A stretch of 5,812 nt of DNA from Methylocystaceae bacterium (GCA_003152255.1 PLZT01000050.1:1-5812); one strand, 5' to 3'. Shown: positions 1-5,660, numbered from the stretch's first letter. Translations and numbers: made by a program. Notes: a model not told the origin generated them from the letters alone.

Positions 1-726
1 GTGGGTGTCAACCGGATAGGCAAGCATCATCTCTATGCGCTGCTTCACGAATGCGGGGACGTGGTTCGGCCCGATCGGCGCGCCGAGGTAAAGCGCGTCG
101 CCCCAGTATCCGAAAATTTCGTTCTTCACAAAAATGGCCGCGAGTGATCGCAGCAGAGTTGATTTTCCCGTGCCGGAAGGCCCCATAAGCACAGTGACGC
201 CGCGCGACGGCAAACTCAGCGTCACGTCCGCGAGCACGACCTTGGCGCCGAAGGCAACGCCGAATCCACGACAGGAGAGCGCTTCGCCGTCCGTGAACTC
301 AGCATAAAATCCGCCTTCAAGCGGATGCTTGATCTTTGCCGGTCGGGAGTCAATCGTAATGTTCGCGTCGAGCCCGACGTTGAGATTGGCCACGAACTCG
401 ACGCCTTCGGTCGAAATATTGTTGATCCTGCCGTAGTGTTCACTGCCAGAGGGGAGCCGGATCAGAGTTACTTGCCGCATGGGGACGATGCATGAGTGTT
501 TGGGCCGTTCAATCCCGCCGTCCCGCCTGTTGGCGACGTGCCGAGCGAGCCGTTGCGCGATGCGCGTTTTTTTTACATTCGCCAAATCCAGTCGCGCGCT
601 GAAGGATGAGTCTTGGTGGCGCTCGACGATCCCAACGAACCGCCCGACCTCATGGGCATAAACGATGATTTTCTGTCCGACTTCCGGCTTTTCGCAACTG
701 GAGAGAAAAACCTCGCGCGTCGACAT
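1..726 (-). CDS. Tandem PilZ-like domains fused to ABC-type ATPase domain (partial, runs off left edge)
   Basis: An open frame of 242 codons reads from ATG at 726 to the window edge with no stop, so the C-terminus is missing. Residues 1-50 resemble the later part of a PilZ domain (VGQKIIVYAHEVGRFVG). Residues 63-145 resemble a second PilZ domain, with ERP at 73-75 and an N-x-S-x-x-G motif (N103, S105, G108). The arginine four residues after R74 is absent, so cyclic-di-GMP binding is doubtful. From about residue 150 an ABC nucleotide-binding domain follows without a break: aromatic F159, then Walker A GPSGTGKST at 182-190. Where the Q-loop glutamine is expected, the sequence reads MMLAYP with alanine at 236. 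Signature and Walker B lie outside the window. The frame stays open upstream of 726, and the residues encoded there (KEYQCSIIEM) look like PilZ strand sequence, so the true start may be earlier. The ATPase is clear; the PilZ assignment is from pattern recognition. Confidence 0.72.
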   Translation of the reverse strand, partial: MSTREVFLSSCEKPEVGQKIIVYAHEVGRFVGIVERHQDSSFSARLDLANVKKTRIAQRLARHVANRRDGGIERPKHSCIVPMRQVTLIRLPSGSEHYGRINNISTEGVEFVANLNVGLDANITIDSRPAKIKHPLEGGFYAEFTDGEALSCRGFGVAFGAKVVLADVTLSLPSRGVTVLMGPSGTGKSTLLRSLAAIFVKNEIFGYWGDALYLGAPIGPNHVPAFVKQRIEMMLAYPVDTH

Positions 727-749
727 TTCAATTATGCTGCACTGATATT
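720..749 (+). promoter_or_regulatory. Weak sigma70-like promoter candidate for the plus-strand operon
   Basis: TCGACA at 720-725 matches the -35 consensus in five of six bases. After an 18-base spacer, GATATT at 744-749 matches the -10 in four of six. The predicted transcription start would fall near 755-757, just after the TTG at 752. If real, it would favour a start codon downstream of 752 for the Roadblock gene. It overlaps the 5' end of the divergent gene. Such matches occur by chance, so confidence is low. Confidence 0.2.
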
Positions 750-751
750 CC

Positions 752-1867
752 TTGCCTGAGGCTGTGGGCGCCCAGCAAAACCAGTCGCTTCCAGTCGAGC
801 AGGTTTCGGCGGATCTTCGCGCCCAATCCCCCGAGAGCGACGCGCTCGGAGACAACTCGGCGCCGCCTCGTCCGAACGATCGCCTCGACGCGTCCGCCCT
901 ACAAAATGTGGCGGCCACGTCGGCAATTCCCGTCGCTCTTTCATCCTTCGAGGAGAAGCAAGCCGTCGAGCCAGTTAAGAAGGCGGCGGAAACTCCAGCA
1001 TCCCAGGCGGCTGGATTGGCGCGCTCTGAATCTCTTCAAACTTCAGTTAGTTTAACCGGCGCCGGCGTTAGCGACGGAAGTCAAAGCTCTGGGGCCGCAA
1101 ACTCTGATAAGGCGGCGAAACTCTCGAGTGTCGCCGCTCATGGAGTTCGCCCCGCTGGGCCCTCCCCTGAGCCGCCCGGAACGAAACCGGCTCTCGCGAG
1201 CGTTCCACTCGCGCGCGCCGAGCCAGTTGTGTCGTCGTCGCCTGAGATTGACGCGAGCAATTTCACTGAGCTTCCGAGCAAGGCGTCTCCGCCGACAATT
1301 GTCGACGCAAAAGACGTCGCTCCCGCGGCCGACACCGGCTTGAACGAGTTCCCTACGGCGATCGTCCAGGAGCTCGCCGCACAGCGATCTTCCCGGGAGG
1401 GAAGCCGCGCCGATGTCGCCGCGAAGGAACCCCTGAAACCCCTGACGCCATCGGGGCGCCAGTCGATGAACCCTCTCCACGTCGAGAAAACGGAGGAACC
1501 AATGTCAAGAGTCGATGAGATCAACCGAGTCCTGAAAAAACTGTCGAACGAGTCGCTTGGCCTCGAAGCCAGCGCCCTCATCTCGGAGGACGGCCTAATG
1601 ATTGCGAGCGCGCTCAGCGCGAGCATGGAGGAAACCCGCGTCGCCGGTATGACGGCGACCTTGCTCAGCCTCGGTAGTCGCGCTTCGATGGAGCTCAAGC
1701 GTGGCGCGGTTCAAGAGGTCATCGTGCGCGGAGACCATGGCTACGTGGTGCTGATCAGCGCGGGGCGCGGTACTTTGCTTCTCGCCCTCACGAATGAAAG
1801 CAGCAAATTGGGGCTCATCTTTTTCGATATGCGCGAAGCGGTGGTGGACCTGCAAAAAGCGCTCTGA
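752..1867 (+). CDS. Roadblock/LC7 domain protein with long disordered N-terminal region (alternative start at 1502)
   Basis: The 371-codon frame starts at TTG 752. The last 121 residues (from ATG 1502) form a complete, typical bacterial Roadblock/LC7 domain: an N-terminal helix, LEASALISEDGLMIASA, a central helix (TATLLSLGSRASMEL), VIVRGDHGYVVLISAG and LGLIFFDMREAV. Such domains dimerise and usually act as scaffolds or regulators for small GTPases, as MglB does for MglA. The preceding 250 residues are rich in Ala, Ser, Pro and Glu with no recognisable fold. Their G/C-rich third positions and the complete lack of stops argue that the stretch is translated. The start is unsettled: TTG 752 has no ribosome binding site, whereas ATG 1502 has an excellent one. 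Either the protein is long, or a 121-residue Roadblock protein is made from 1502, or both. It is first in a same-strand series with an ODP-like gene 62 bases downstream. Confidence 0.7.
   Translation: MPEAVGAQQNQSLPVEQVSADLRAQSPESDALGDNSAPPRPNDRLDASALQNVAATSAIPVALSSFEEKQAVEPVKKAAETPASQAAGLARSESLQTSVSLTGAGVSDGSQSSGAANSDKAAKLSSVAAHGVRPAGPSPEPPGTKPALASVPLARAEPVVSSSPEIDASNFTELPSKASPPTIVDAKDVAPAADTGLNEFPTAIVQELAAQRSSREGSRADVAAKEPLKPLTPSGRQSMNPLHVEKTEEPMSRVDEINRVLKKLSNESLGLEASALISEDGLMIASALSASMEETRVAGMTATLLSLGSRASMELKRGAVQEVIVRGDHGYVVLISAGRGTLLLALTNESSKLGLIFFDMREAVVDLQKAL
1492..1496 (+). promoter_or_regulatory. Strong internal Shine-Dalgarno before ATG 1502
   Basis: GGAGG lies five bases before ATG 1502, in frame inside the longer Roadblock reading frame. 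It is the best ribosome binding site I see in the window. ATG 1502 falls exactly where the folded Roadblock domain begins and would give a 121-residue protein, a usual length for a stand-alone member. This makes 1502 a serious candidate for the main or a second start. Confidence 0.6.
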
Positions 1868-1929
1868 TTGAGTTCCACCGCATCATCTCATCCCGCGCGC
1901 AAGCGCTCCCCTAGCGACAGGGCTCCCTA

Positions 1930-2691
1930 ATGACTGGCATAACTCTCTATGACGACGGCGTTCACCGTAACATTCTCCTCGAAGATTTTGAGGCCGGAGA
2001 TATGGCGGTTCAAGCAAATCAGCACGTGATCGTCCACGGCTCCTGCGGGATGGTGCTCGATCCGGGAGGTCACAAGGTCTACAGCAGAGTTTTGAGCGGA
2101 GCCTTTTCGGCTCTTGCTGGAGGTAGGCTGACGCACATCTTTCTGTCTCACCAGGATCCAGACATCGTCGCGGCGGTGAACGGCTGGCTGATGACCACCG
2201 ACGCAACCGCCTATATTTCCGTGCTATGGACTCGTTTCGTGCCGCATTTCGGCGTGGACCACATGGTGCTTGACCGCCTGAAGCCTATTCCGGACGAAGG
2301 CATGGTTTTCAATCTTGGAGGTTGCTCGCTGATCGCGGTGCCCGCGCATTTCATGCATAGCGAGGGCACCTTCCAGCTTTATGATCCTATAGCCAAAATC
2401 CTCTATACGGGGGATTTGGGAGCTTCTATTGGCGCCGACTATCGCGTGGTTCCCGATTTTGGCGCGCACCTTCAATACATGACCGGGTTCCACAAGCGCT
2501 ATATGGTGGCAAATCGCATCATGCGCCTCTGGGCCGACATGGTGCGGCCGCTCGACATCGAGATCATCGCTCCCCAACACGGCGCGCTTTTTAAGGGGAA
2601 GGAGATGGTCGCGCAGTTCATAGACTGGTGCGCCGATTTGGAGTGCGGCGTGGATTTGGTTTCGCCCCTCTTCAAACTGCCGGCGGCGTAA
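1930..2691 (+). CDS. Flavodiiron-like (ODP-type) metallo-beta-lactamase-fold protein
   Basis: The 253-residue protein covers only a metallo-beta-lactamase fold of the flavodiiron/ODP class; the flavodoxin domain of true flavodiiron proteins is absent. A complete di-iron site can be proposed: H74, D76 and D78 in SHQDPD (the family has H-x-E-x-D, so the second ligand is Asp instead of Glu), H143 in HFMHSEG, D162 in LYTGDLGA and H217 in IIAPQHG. The position that is often His after the D78 equivalent is Ile79. In the family, flavodiiron proteins reduce O2 or NO, and flavin-free ODP proteins have been described as O2/iron sensors in chemotaxis. Without a flavin domain, sensing is more likely than turnover (inference). 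No signal peptide is seen, so it is cytoplasmic. ATG 1930 is preceded by a modest AGGG at 1918-1921. It lies between two Roadblock genes, suggesting a shared pathway. A hydrolase role cannot be excluded. Confidence 0.85.
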   Translation: MTGITLYDDGVHRNILLEDFEAGDMAVQANQHVIVHGSCGMVLDPGGHKVYSRVLSGAFSALAGGRLTHIFLSHQDPDIVAAVNGWLMTTDATAYISVLWTRFVPHFGVDHMVLDRLKPIPDEGMVFNLGGCSLIAVPAHFMHSEGTFQLYDPIAKILYTGDLGASIGADYRVVPDFGAHLQYMTGFHKRYMVANRIMRLWADMVRPLDIEIIAPQHGALFKGKEMVAQFIDWCADLECGVDLVSPLFKLPAA

Positions 2692-2738
2692 CGCTCCATC
2701 GCCTCCACGATTTCCTGTCCTAGCTTTCGAGCCATCTC

Positions 2739-3023
2739 ATGTCGTCAGAGCAGTCGATAAAAGCCAAGGTGTCGGCGAGACCGTTCGTCCGCCGGCGTCT
2801 TGCCGGCGAGGACGAGCCGGTCTGGTATGCGCCACCGCTAGGCGCGACCGGCTCGGCGATTTGTTTTTTCGCGGCTGTGATCTGGCTCGAGCTTTCTTCC
2901 GCCGACATGGCCGCGTTTGCTCGGCTCACGCCATCCAAGGCTTCGTCGACGTCCGCGGTCATCGCGGGAGTCGGCGCAACGCGCTTCGGCGAAGGCGCGC
3001 AACCCTTTTCGGTGCGACAATGA
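2739..3023 (+). CDS. Small unrecognised protein, possible membrane segment, coupled to the next gene
   Basis: I do not recognise this 94-residue protein. It has a basic N-terminus (RPFVRRR at 15-20), an acidic patch (GEDEP, 23-27) and a hydrophobic stretch at about 36-52 (ICFFAAVIWLEL) that could be one short membrane helix. The tail is Ala/Ser/Thr-rich. The best evidence that it is real is context: its TGA (3021-3023) overlaps the ATG (3020-3022) of the next gene as ATGA, a typical translational coupling, and that gene lacks a ribosome binding site of its own. Third positions are G/C-rich. The start at 2739 is the only early ATG and has a poor ribosome binding site. An antisense frame over the same bases is also open, so the call is moderate. 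It might be a small membrane partner of the coupled Roadblock-like protein. Confidence 0.5.
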   Translation: MSSEQSIKAKVSARPFVRRRLAGEDEPVWYAPPLGATGSAICFFAAVIWLELSSADMAAFARLTPSKASSTSAVIAGVGATRFGEGAQPFSVRQ

Positions 3024-3595
3024 TGCTTGCGCTCGGGATTTCGCTCGCTGCAATCCTCGTCCTCCTGCGCGCGGGGTATCTTTGGGGCGTTCGCGCCGGC
3101 ATGGCGGAGCGCGAGCGTCTGGCCGGCAAAGTCAGAGCCCTCGAGGCCCGCGTCGGCGGTCCGGCGGAACGCGAGCCAATTTCCCGCGATTTGGCGAAAT
3201 TCAGCGTCAGTCAAGGCGAAAAGCGCGATCTAACCCGCTTGCTCGATCGGATCGCTTCGGTTGGACGGCTTGATACCGTTTTGTTGAGTAATGAGGAAGG
3301 ACTTCCTCTCGCTTCGAACAGCGAGGCGGGCAACACTGAACGTCTCGCCGCTTCGCTGGCGCGAGTAGCTCTCGCGATAGATCAAACTGTCGACAGAGAT
3401 GGCGCCGCCCCGCGGGCTTTTTTGTTGTGCGACTGCGCCGACGACCTGACCTTCTGCCGCACTTTCCATGCCGGTGGACAGCGGCTATTTTTTACAGCCC
3501 TCTCGAAAGACCTTCTTCTGACGGCCGAAGACGTCGATTCGGCAATTTCCAAGATCGAAGTGGCGCTCACAATCAACGCGGTCTCCTGTGCTTGA
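3020..3595 (+). CDS. Membrane-anchored Roadblock/LC7-like protein
   Basis: Starting at ATG 3020 the protein has 191 residues. A hydrophobic helix at about 2-24 (ALGISLAAILVLLRAGYLWG) would anchor it in the inner membrane. Then comes a charged, probably coiled-coil stretch at about 28-50 (AERERLAGKVRALEARV), and a divergent Roadblock/LC7-like domain at about 70-183: LDRIASVGRLDTVLLSNEEGL, a central helix RLAASLARVALAID, a strand FLLCDCADDL and a last helix DVDSAISKIEVAL. The arginine after the helix suggests the domain lies in the cytoplasm. The frame is open further upstream to 2861, but those residues are Arg-rich and shadow-like, so I chose 3020, overlapping the previous stop as ATGA. An unusual cysteine cluster (C137, C139, C146) sits in the domain. 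It could pair with the soluble Roadblock protein and bring it to the membrane (inference). The Roadblock assignment rests on fold-like pattern and is less certain than for the first gene. Confidence 0.75.
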   Translation: MMLALGISLAAILVLLRAGYLWGVRAGMAERERLAGKVRALEARVGGPAEREPISRDLAKFSVSQGEKRDLTRLLDRIASVGRLDTVLLSNEEGLPLASNSEAGNTERLAASLARVALAIDQTVDRDGAAPRAFLLCDCADDLTFCRTFHAGGQRLFFTALSKDLLLTAEDVDSAISKIEVALTINAVSCA

Positions 3596-3795
3596 TTGGA
3601 AGAAGCAACAACGCTATCTCTATTTATTCTTGTAAATTCTGGTACCGACCTTCAGCGGTGTCTCGAGACGATGTAACCATGAAAACGGTTGCTTGTTGCT
3701 CTGACATTCGATTTGCTCTATTTATAGTTGGACGTTTCATAGAAGTTGCGATCCGTTCCAACGCGCCTTCACTCTCTCGCATTTTGGAGTGCGAC
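3596..3795 (+). other. AT-richer intergenic spacer upstream of the TIR gene
   Basis: This 200-base spacer is visibly richer in A and T than the flanking genes. The TIR reading frame is open through it, but third positions lose their G/C bias, so I read it as non-coding. It is the natural place for the TIR gene's own promoter. One very weak pair is TTGCTC (3696-3701) and TATTTA (3719-3724), 17 bases apart with only three of six matches each. I see no clear terminator for the upstream operon. Confidence 0.5.
3786..3789 (+). promoter_or_regulatory. Ribosome binding site fixing the TIR gene start at 3796
   Basis: GGAG lies six bases before ATG 3796, and residue 2 onward immediately begins the first TIR strand (HKVFLRF). 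This selects 3796 over upstream in-frame starts such as ATG 3679, which lack a good ribosome binding site and codon bias. Confidence 0.65.
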
Positions 3796-5337
3796 ATGCA
3801 TCACAAGGTGTTCTTGCGGTTTTGCACCGCCGATAAAGCGGTCGCCGAAACTCTCCGCGAGAATCTGGAAAAAAGAGGCTTCCAAGTCTGGGCGCCGCCG
3901 ATAGACATGTCATCGGCCATCAGGTGGAACGAGCAGATCGCGGAAGCTATCGACGAGGCGGAAGTCGCGTTGTTGGTGTTCTCCAGCCGCCTCGGATTAT
4001 CGCCTCAGCTTGAGCGCGAATTGCGGCGGGCGCGTGCGAACGGAGCCAGACTCGTCATAGTGTCGGTTGAGGACGCGCCGCTTCCTAACGGGTTTAGAGA
4101 CTTGGTCGAGGATCGCGATTGGCTCGCCGCATGGGAGCCGCCGTTTGAAGCGCACCTAGATCGGATCGCCGAGGCCATTGGTCCAGTCGCGGCTCCCGTT
4201 GACGCCGCCGAAAGGAGCGGAGAGCATCTTGAGGAGATTCACGAAGAGATCCACCTTCTAGATCCCCCGGATTTTTCAGCGCGGAAAATTGTAGGAGGCG
4301 GCTCCGTCAACAGGCCAAAGTCGATAAGGCGCGCGATCGTTATCGGCGCCGGTGGCGCGGTGTTCCTTTCAATCCTTGCACTTTTATATGCCGCGTTCGC
4401 CCATTTCACTTCCCCTCCATCTTCGCCGGCTGCAAGAGCAGTGACGGGGCCTTCGGAGGAGCGTCTGGTTGAGCAGCAGAGCGGAGCCGTCGCGCCTCCT
4501 GCGCGCCCCGCCTCTCAAGATAGGGAAGCGCCGCGGCTCGAAACATCTTCGCAGCTTGAGCAGCAAGCCACGGATACGAACCGCGATCAGAGCAAGCAAG
4601 TGGATGTCGCCGCGGATCCCTTGCCGCGGTTGGCCTCGCAAATCGAAGCCGAGCGTTCTGTCGACGCGCTTTCGTCTTCGTCTTCGTCTTCGCAGTCAAT
4701 CACGGAATGCGACAAGCTGGCGGCGAGCCCAGATGACCCGGACCGGCTGGCCGACGTCGCCAGCGTGGAATTTTCACGCATTGACCCGGATCGCGCCATA
4801 GCCGCCTGTTCGGCCGCGGCGTCCTCCTATCCCAATGAGCGCAGGATCGCGTTTCAGCTTGGGCGCGCGTTCTATGCCGCGAAGCGTTACGACGAGGCGC
4901 GGCGCGTGCTTGAGAGGGCGGCCGAGGCAGGGAGCGCCTCCGCCGCGAATTCGCTCGGGATTAACTATCTCAACGGGATGGGCTTGCCGAAAAAGGATGA
5001 GGCCAAAGCGGCGGCCTATTATGACTTCGCCGCAAGGGCCGGCGACGTGCGCGCCATGAGAAATCTTGCGAAAATGCGCGTGCTAGGGATAGGAGTGCCA
5101 AGGGATGGGGCCAAAGGGATGGAATTGTACAGGCGGGCGGCCGCCGGTGGCAGCGTGGTCGCGAAATATGAACTGGGTCTGATGTATCTTGAGGGCAAAG
5201 TCGCTCCCAGGGATCCGGCGAAGGCGAAGAAGCTATTGGAAGAGGCGGCCAAAAGCGGAAGCGCCGCGGCGCGCGCGGCCCTGCAAAAAAATGCTCCAGC
5301 AAAGAGCCCGATCCTGAGCCCGAGCCCAATGAACTGA
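3796..5337 (+). CDS. TIR domain - transmembrane helix - Sel1-like repeat protein
   Basis: The protein has 513 residues. Residues 1-130 form a bacterial TIR domain: strand KVFLRF, helix DKAVAETLRENLEKRGF, VWAPPIDM with RWNEQI, ALLVFSSRLGLSPQLEREL, and WLAAWEPPFEAHLDRIAEAI at the end. A glutamate at 73 or 75 (QLERELRRA) sits where NAD-cleaving TIR domains carry their catalytic Glu. NADase activity is therefore possible but unproven, and TIR domains also act purely as adaptors. One transmembrane helix follows at about 180-203, preceded by RPKSIRR. By the positive-inside rule the TIR is cytoplasmic and the C-terminus periplasmic. Residues 205-300 are a Pro/Ala/Gln-rich linker with a seven-serine run. 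Residues 301-380 contain a CDKLAASPDDPDR segment and a TPR-like hairpin; 381-489 hold three Sel1-like repeats. The gene stands alone after an AT-richer spacer. Signalling or defence roles are plausible; neither is shown by the sequence. Confidence 0.88.
   Translation: MHHKVFLRFCTADKAVAETLRENLEKRGFQVWAPPIDMSSAIRWNEQIAEAIDEAEVALLVFSSRLGLSPQLERELRRARANGARLVIVSVEDAPLPNGFRDLVEDRDWLAAWEPPFEAHLDRIAEAIGPVAAPVDAAERSGEHLEEIHEEIHLLDPPDFSARKIVGGGSVNRPKSIRRAIVIGAGGAVFLSILALLYAAFAHFTSPPSSPAARAVTGPSEERLVEQQSGAVAPPARPASQDREAPRLETSSQLEQQATDTNRDQSKQVDVAADPLPRLASQIEAERSVDALSSSSSSSQSITECDKLAASPDDPDRLADVASVEFSRIDPDRAIAACSAAASSYPNERRIAFQLGRAFYAAKRYDEARRVLERAAEAGSASAANSLGINYLNGMGLPKKDEAKAAAYYDFAARAGDVRAMRNLAKMRVLGIGVPRDGAKGMELYRRAAAGGSVVAKYELGLMYLEGKVAPRDPAKAKKLLEEAAKSGSAAARAALQKNAPAKSPILSPSPMN
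4672..4692 (+). repeat. In-frame TCG/TCT microsatellite encoding seven serines
   Basis: Alternating TCG and TCT codons give a 21-base tract coding for S293-S299 in the linker of the TIR-Sel1 protein. The repeat unit is six bases, so gain or loss of whole units keeps the frame and would only change linker length. Confidence 0.85.
4936..5262 (+). repeat. Three Sel1-like repeats (about 36 codons each)
   Basis: Protein residues 381-417, 418-453 and 454-489 align with one another and with the Sel1 pattern: A-x3-LG-x2-YL-x-G-x-G-x4-D-x-AKA, then an aromatic or Leu helix, AA-x-GS/GD. The first and third keep the LG and YL/Y landmarks well; the second is degenerate (NLAKMRVLGIG). Such repeats fold as alpha-helical solenoids and bind other proteins. 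Confidence 0.75.
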
Positions 5338-5338
5338 T

Positions 5339-5357
5339 ATGGTTTCCGTCGGACCAT
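5339..5357 (+). terminator. Possible stem-loop just after the TIR gene
   Basis: ATGG (5339-5342) pairs with CCAT (5354-5357), and TCC (5345-5347) with GGA (5351-5353), around a GTC loop with a two-base bulge. Only three T residues follow, so it is a weak terminator at best. Its place two bases after the TGA is suggestive. Confidence 0.3.
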
Positions 5358-5486
5358 TTCGCATTGGCGAGTTTTCGACCGCCAGCGAAAGCCTGCTCGG
5401 CGTTTGACCGCGTCGCGCTCGCCAGCTGTCGCGAGCCATTTGGGGCGGCAAGTTACCCGGCTTCGGCAGTGCGCGCCGACATTTCG

Positions 5487-5506
5487 GACGGAATGTGGCT
5501 TCCGTC
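5487..5506. repeat. Perfect 7-bp inverted repeat with 6-base loop
   Basis: GACGGAA (5487-5493) and TTCCGTC (5500-5506) are perfect reverse complements around TGTGGC. No T-run follows on the plus strand. It could be a hairpin in the hpnH leader, an operator or chance. Confidence 0.4.
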
Positions 5507-5648
5507 TATCCGATCCGGCCTCCATCGCGGGTGAAAAACCGAAATTCGCTCATTGCTCGCTGGTTTTCCTCGCCGACGCTTTCATGTTAGGGGAATGGTT
5601 CGCATTTGGCGGCCTTGAACCGTCTCGCCGCGCCGTCGGCAAAGCTTT

Positions 5649-5652
5649 AGGA
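5649..5652 (+). promoter_or_regulatory. Ribosome binding site for hpnH supporting a TTG start
   Basis: AGGA lies eight bases before TTG 5661. An in-frame stop at 5616-5618 and the lack of any ATG or GTG between it and the conserved N-terminus leave TTG 5661 as the best start. Confidence 0.55.
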
Positions 5653-5660
5653 TACACGCC

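Larger units (their letters stand above)
5338..5660 (+). other. Intergenic region between the TIR gene and hpnH
   Basis: These 323 bases hold no convincing gene. Open frames here are short or are shadows of the flanking genes. A 22-codon ATG frame (5339-5407) begins one base after the TIR stop, but nothing supports it as a gene. Two small inverted repeats are listed separately. The hpnH promoter is probably in the second half, but I find no clear -35/-10 pair. Confidence 0.5.

Noticed and set aside
222..443. Minus-strand 73-codon open frame
   Set aside because: It lies in another frame of the PilZ/ABC ATPase gene, whose Walker A and PilZ-like motifs are in the competing frame.
1138..1698. 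Minus-strand 186-codon open frame opposite the Roadblock gene
   Set aside because: It lies antisense to the certain Roadblock domain, has Ser/Arg-rich shadow-like composition and no recognisable domain.
2861..3019. N-terminal extension of the membrane Roadblock gene to TTG 2861
   Set aside because: The added residues are Arg/His/Cys-rich as expected of a wrong frame, and would precede a natural N-terminal membrane anchor.
2720..3214. Minus-strand 164-codon open frame opposite the small protein and the membrane Roadblock gene
   Set aside because: It overlaps the start of the clearly coding Roadblock-like gene, and the plus-strand frame has the ATGA coupling. A shorter minus-strand product from about 2962 cannot be fully excluded.
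3427..3795. N-terminal extension of the TIR gene, including a start at ATG 3679
   Set aside because: It overlaps the upstream gene or crosses AT-rich sequence lacking codon bias; ATG 3796 has a good ribosome binding site and sits exactly at the TIR start.
5339..5407. A 22-codon ATG frame immediately after the TIR stop
   Set aside because: It is too short to test, has no ribosome binding site of its own, and the same bases form the possible stem-loop.
5019..5525. Minus-strand 168-codon open frame over the end of the TIR gene
   Set aside because: It is antisense to the Sel1 repeats and has no recognisable domain or ribosome binding site.
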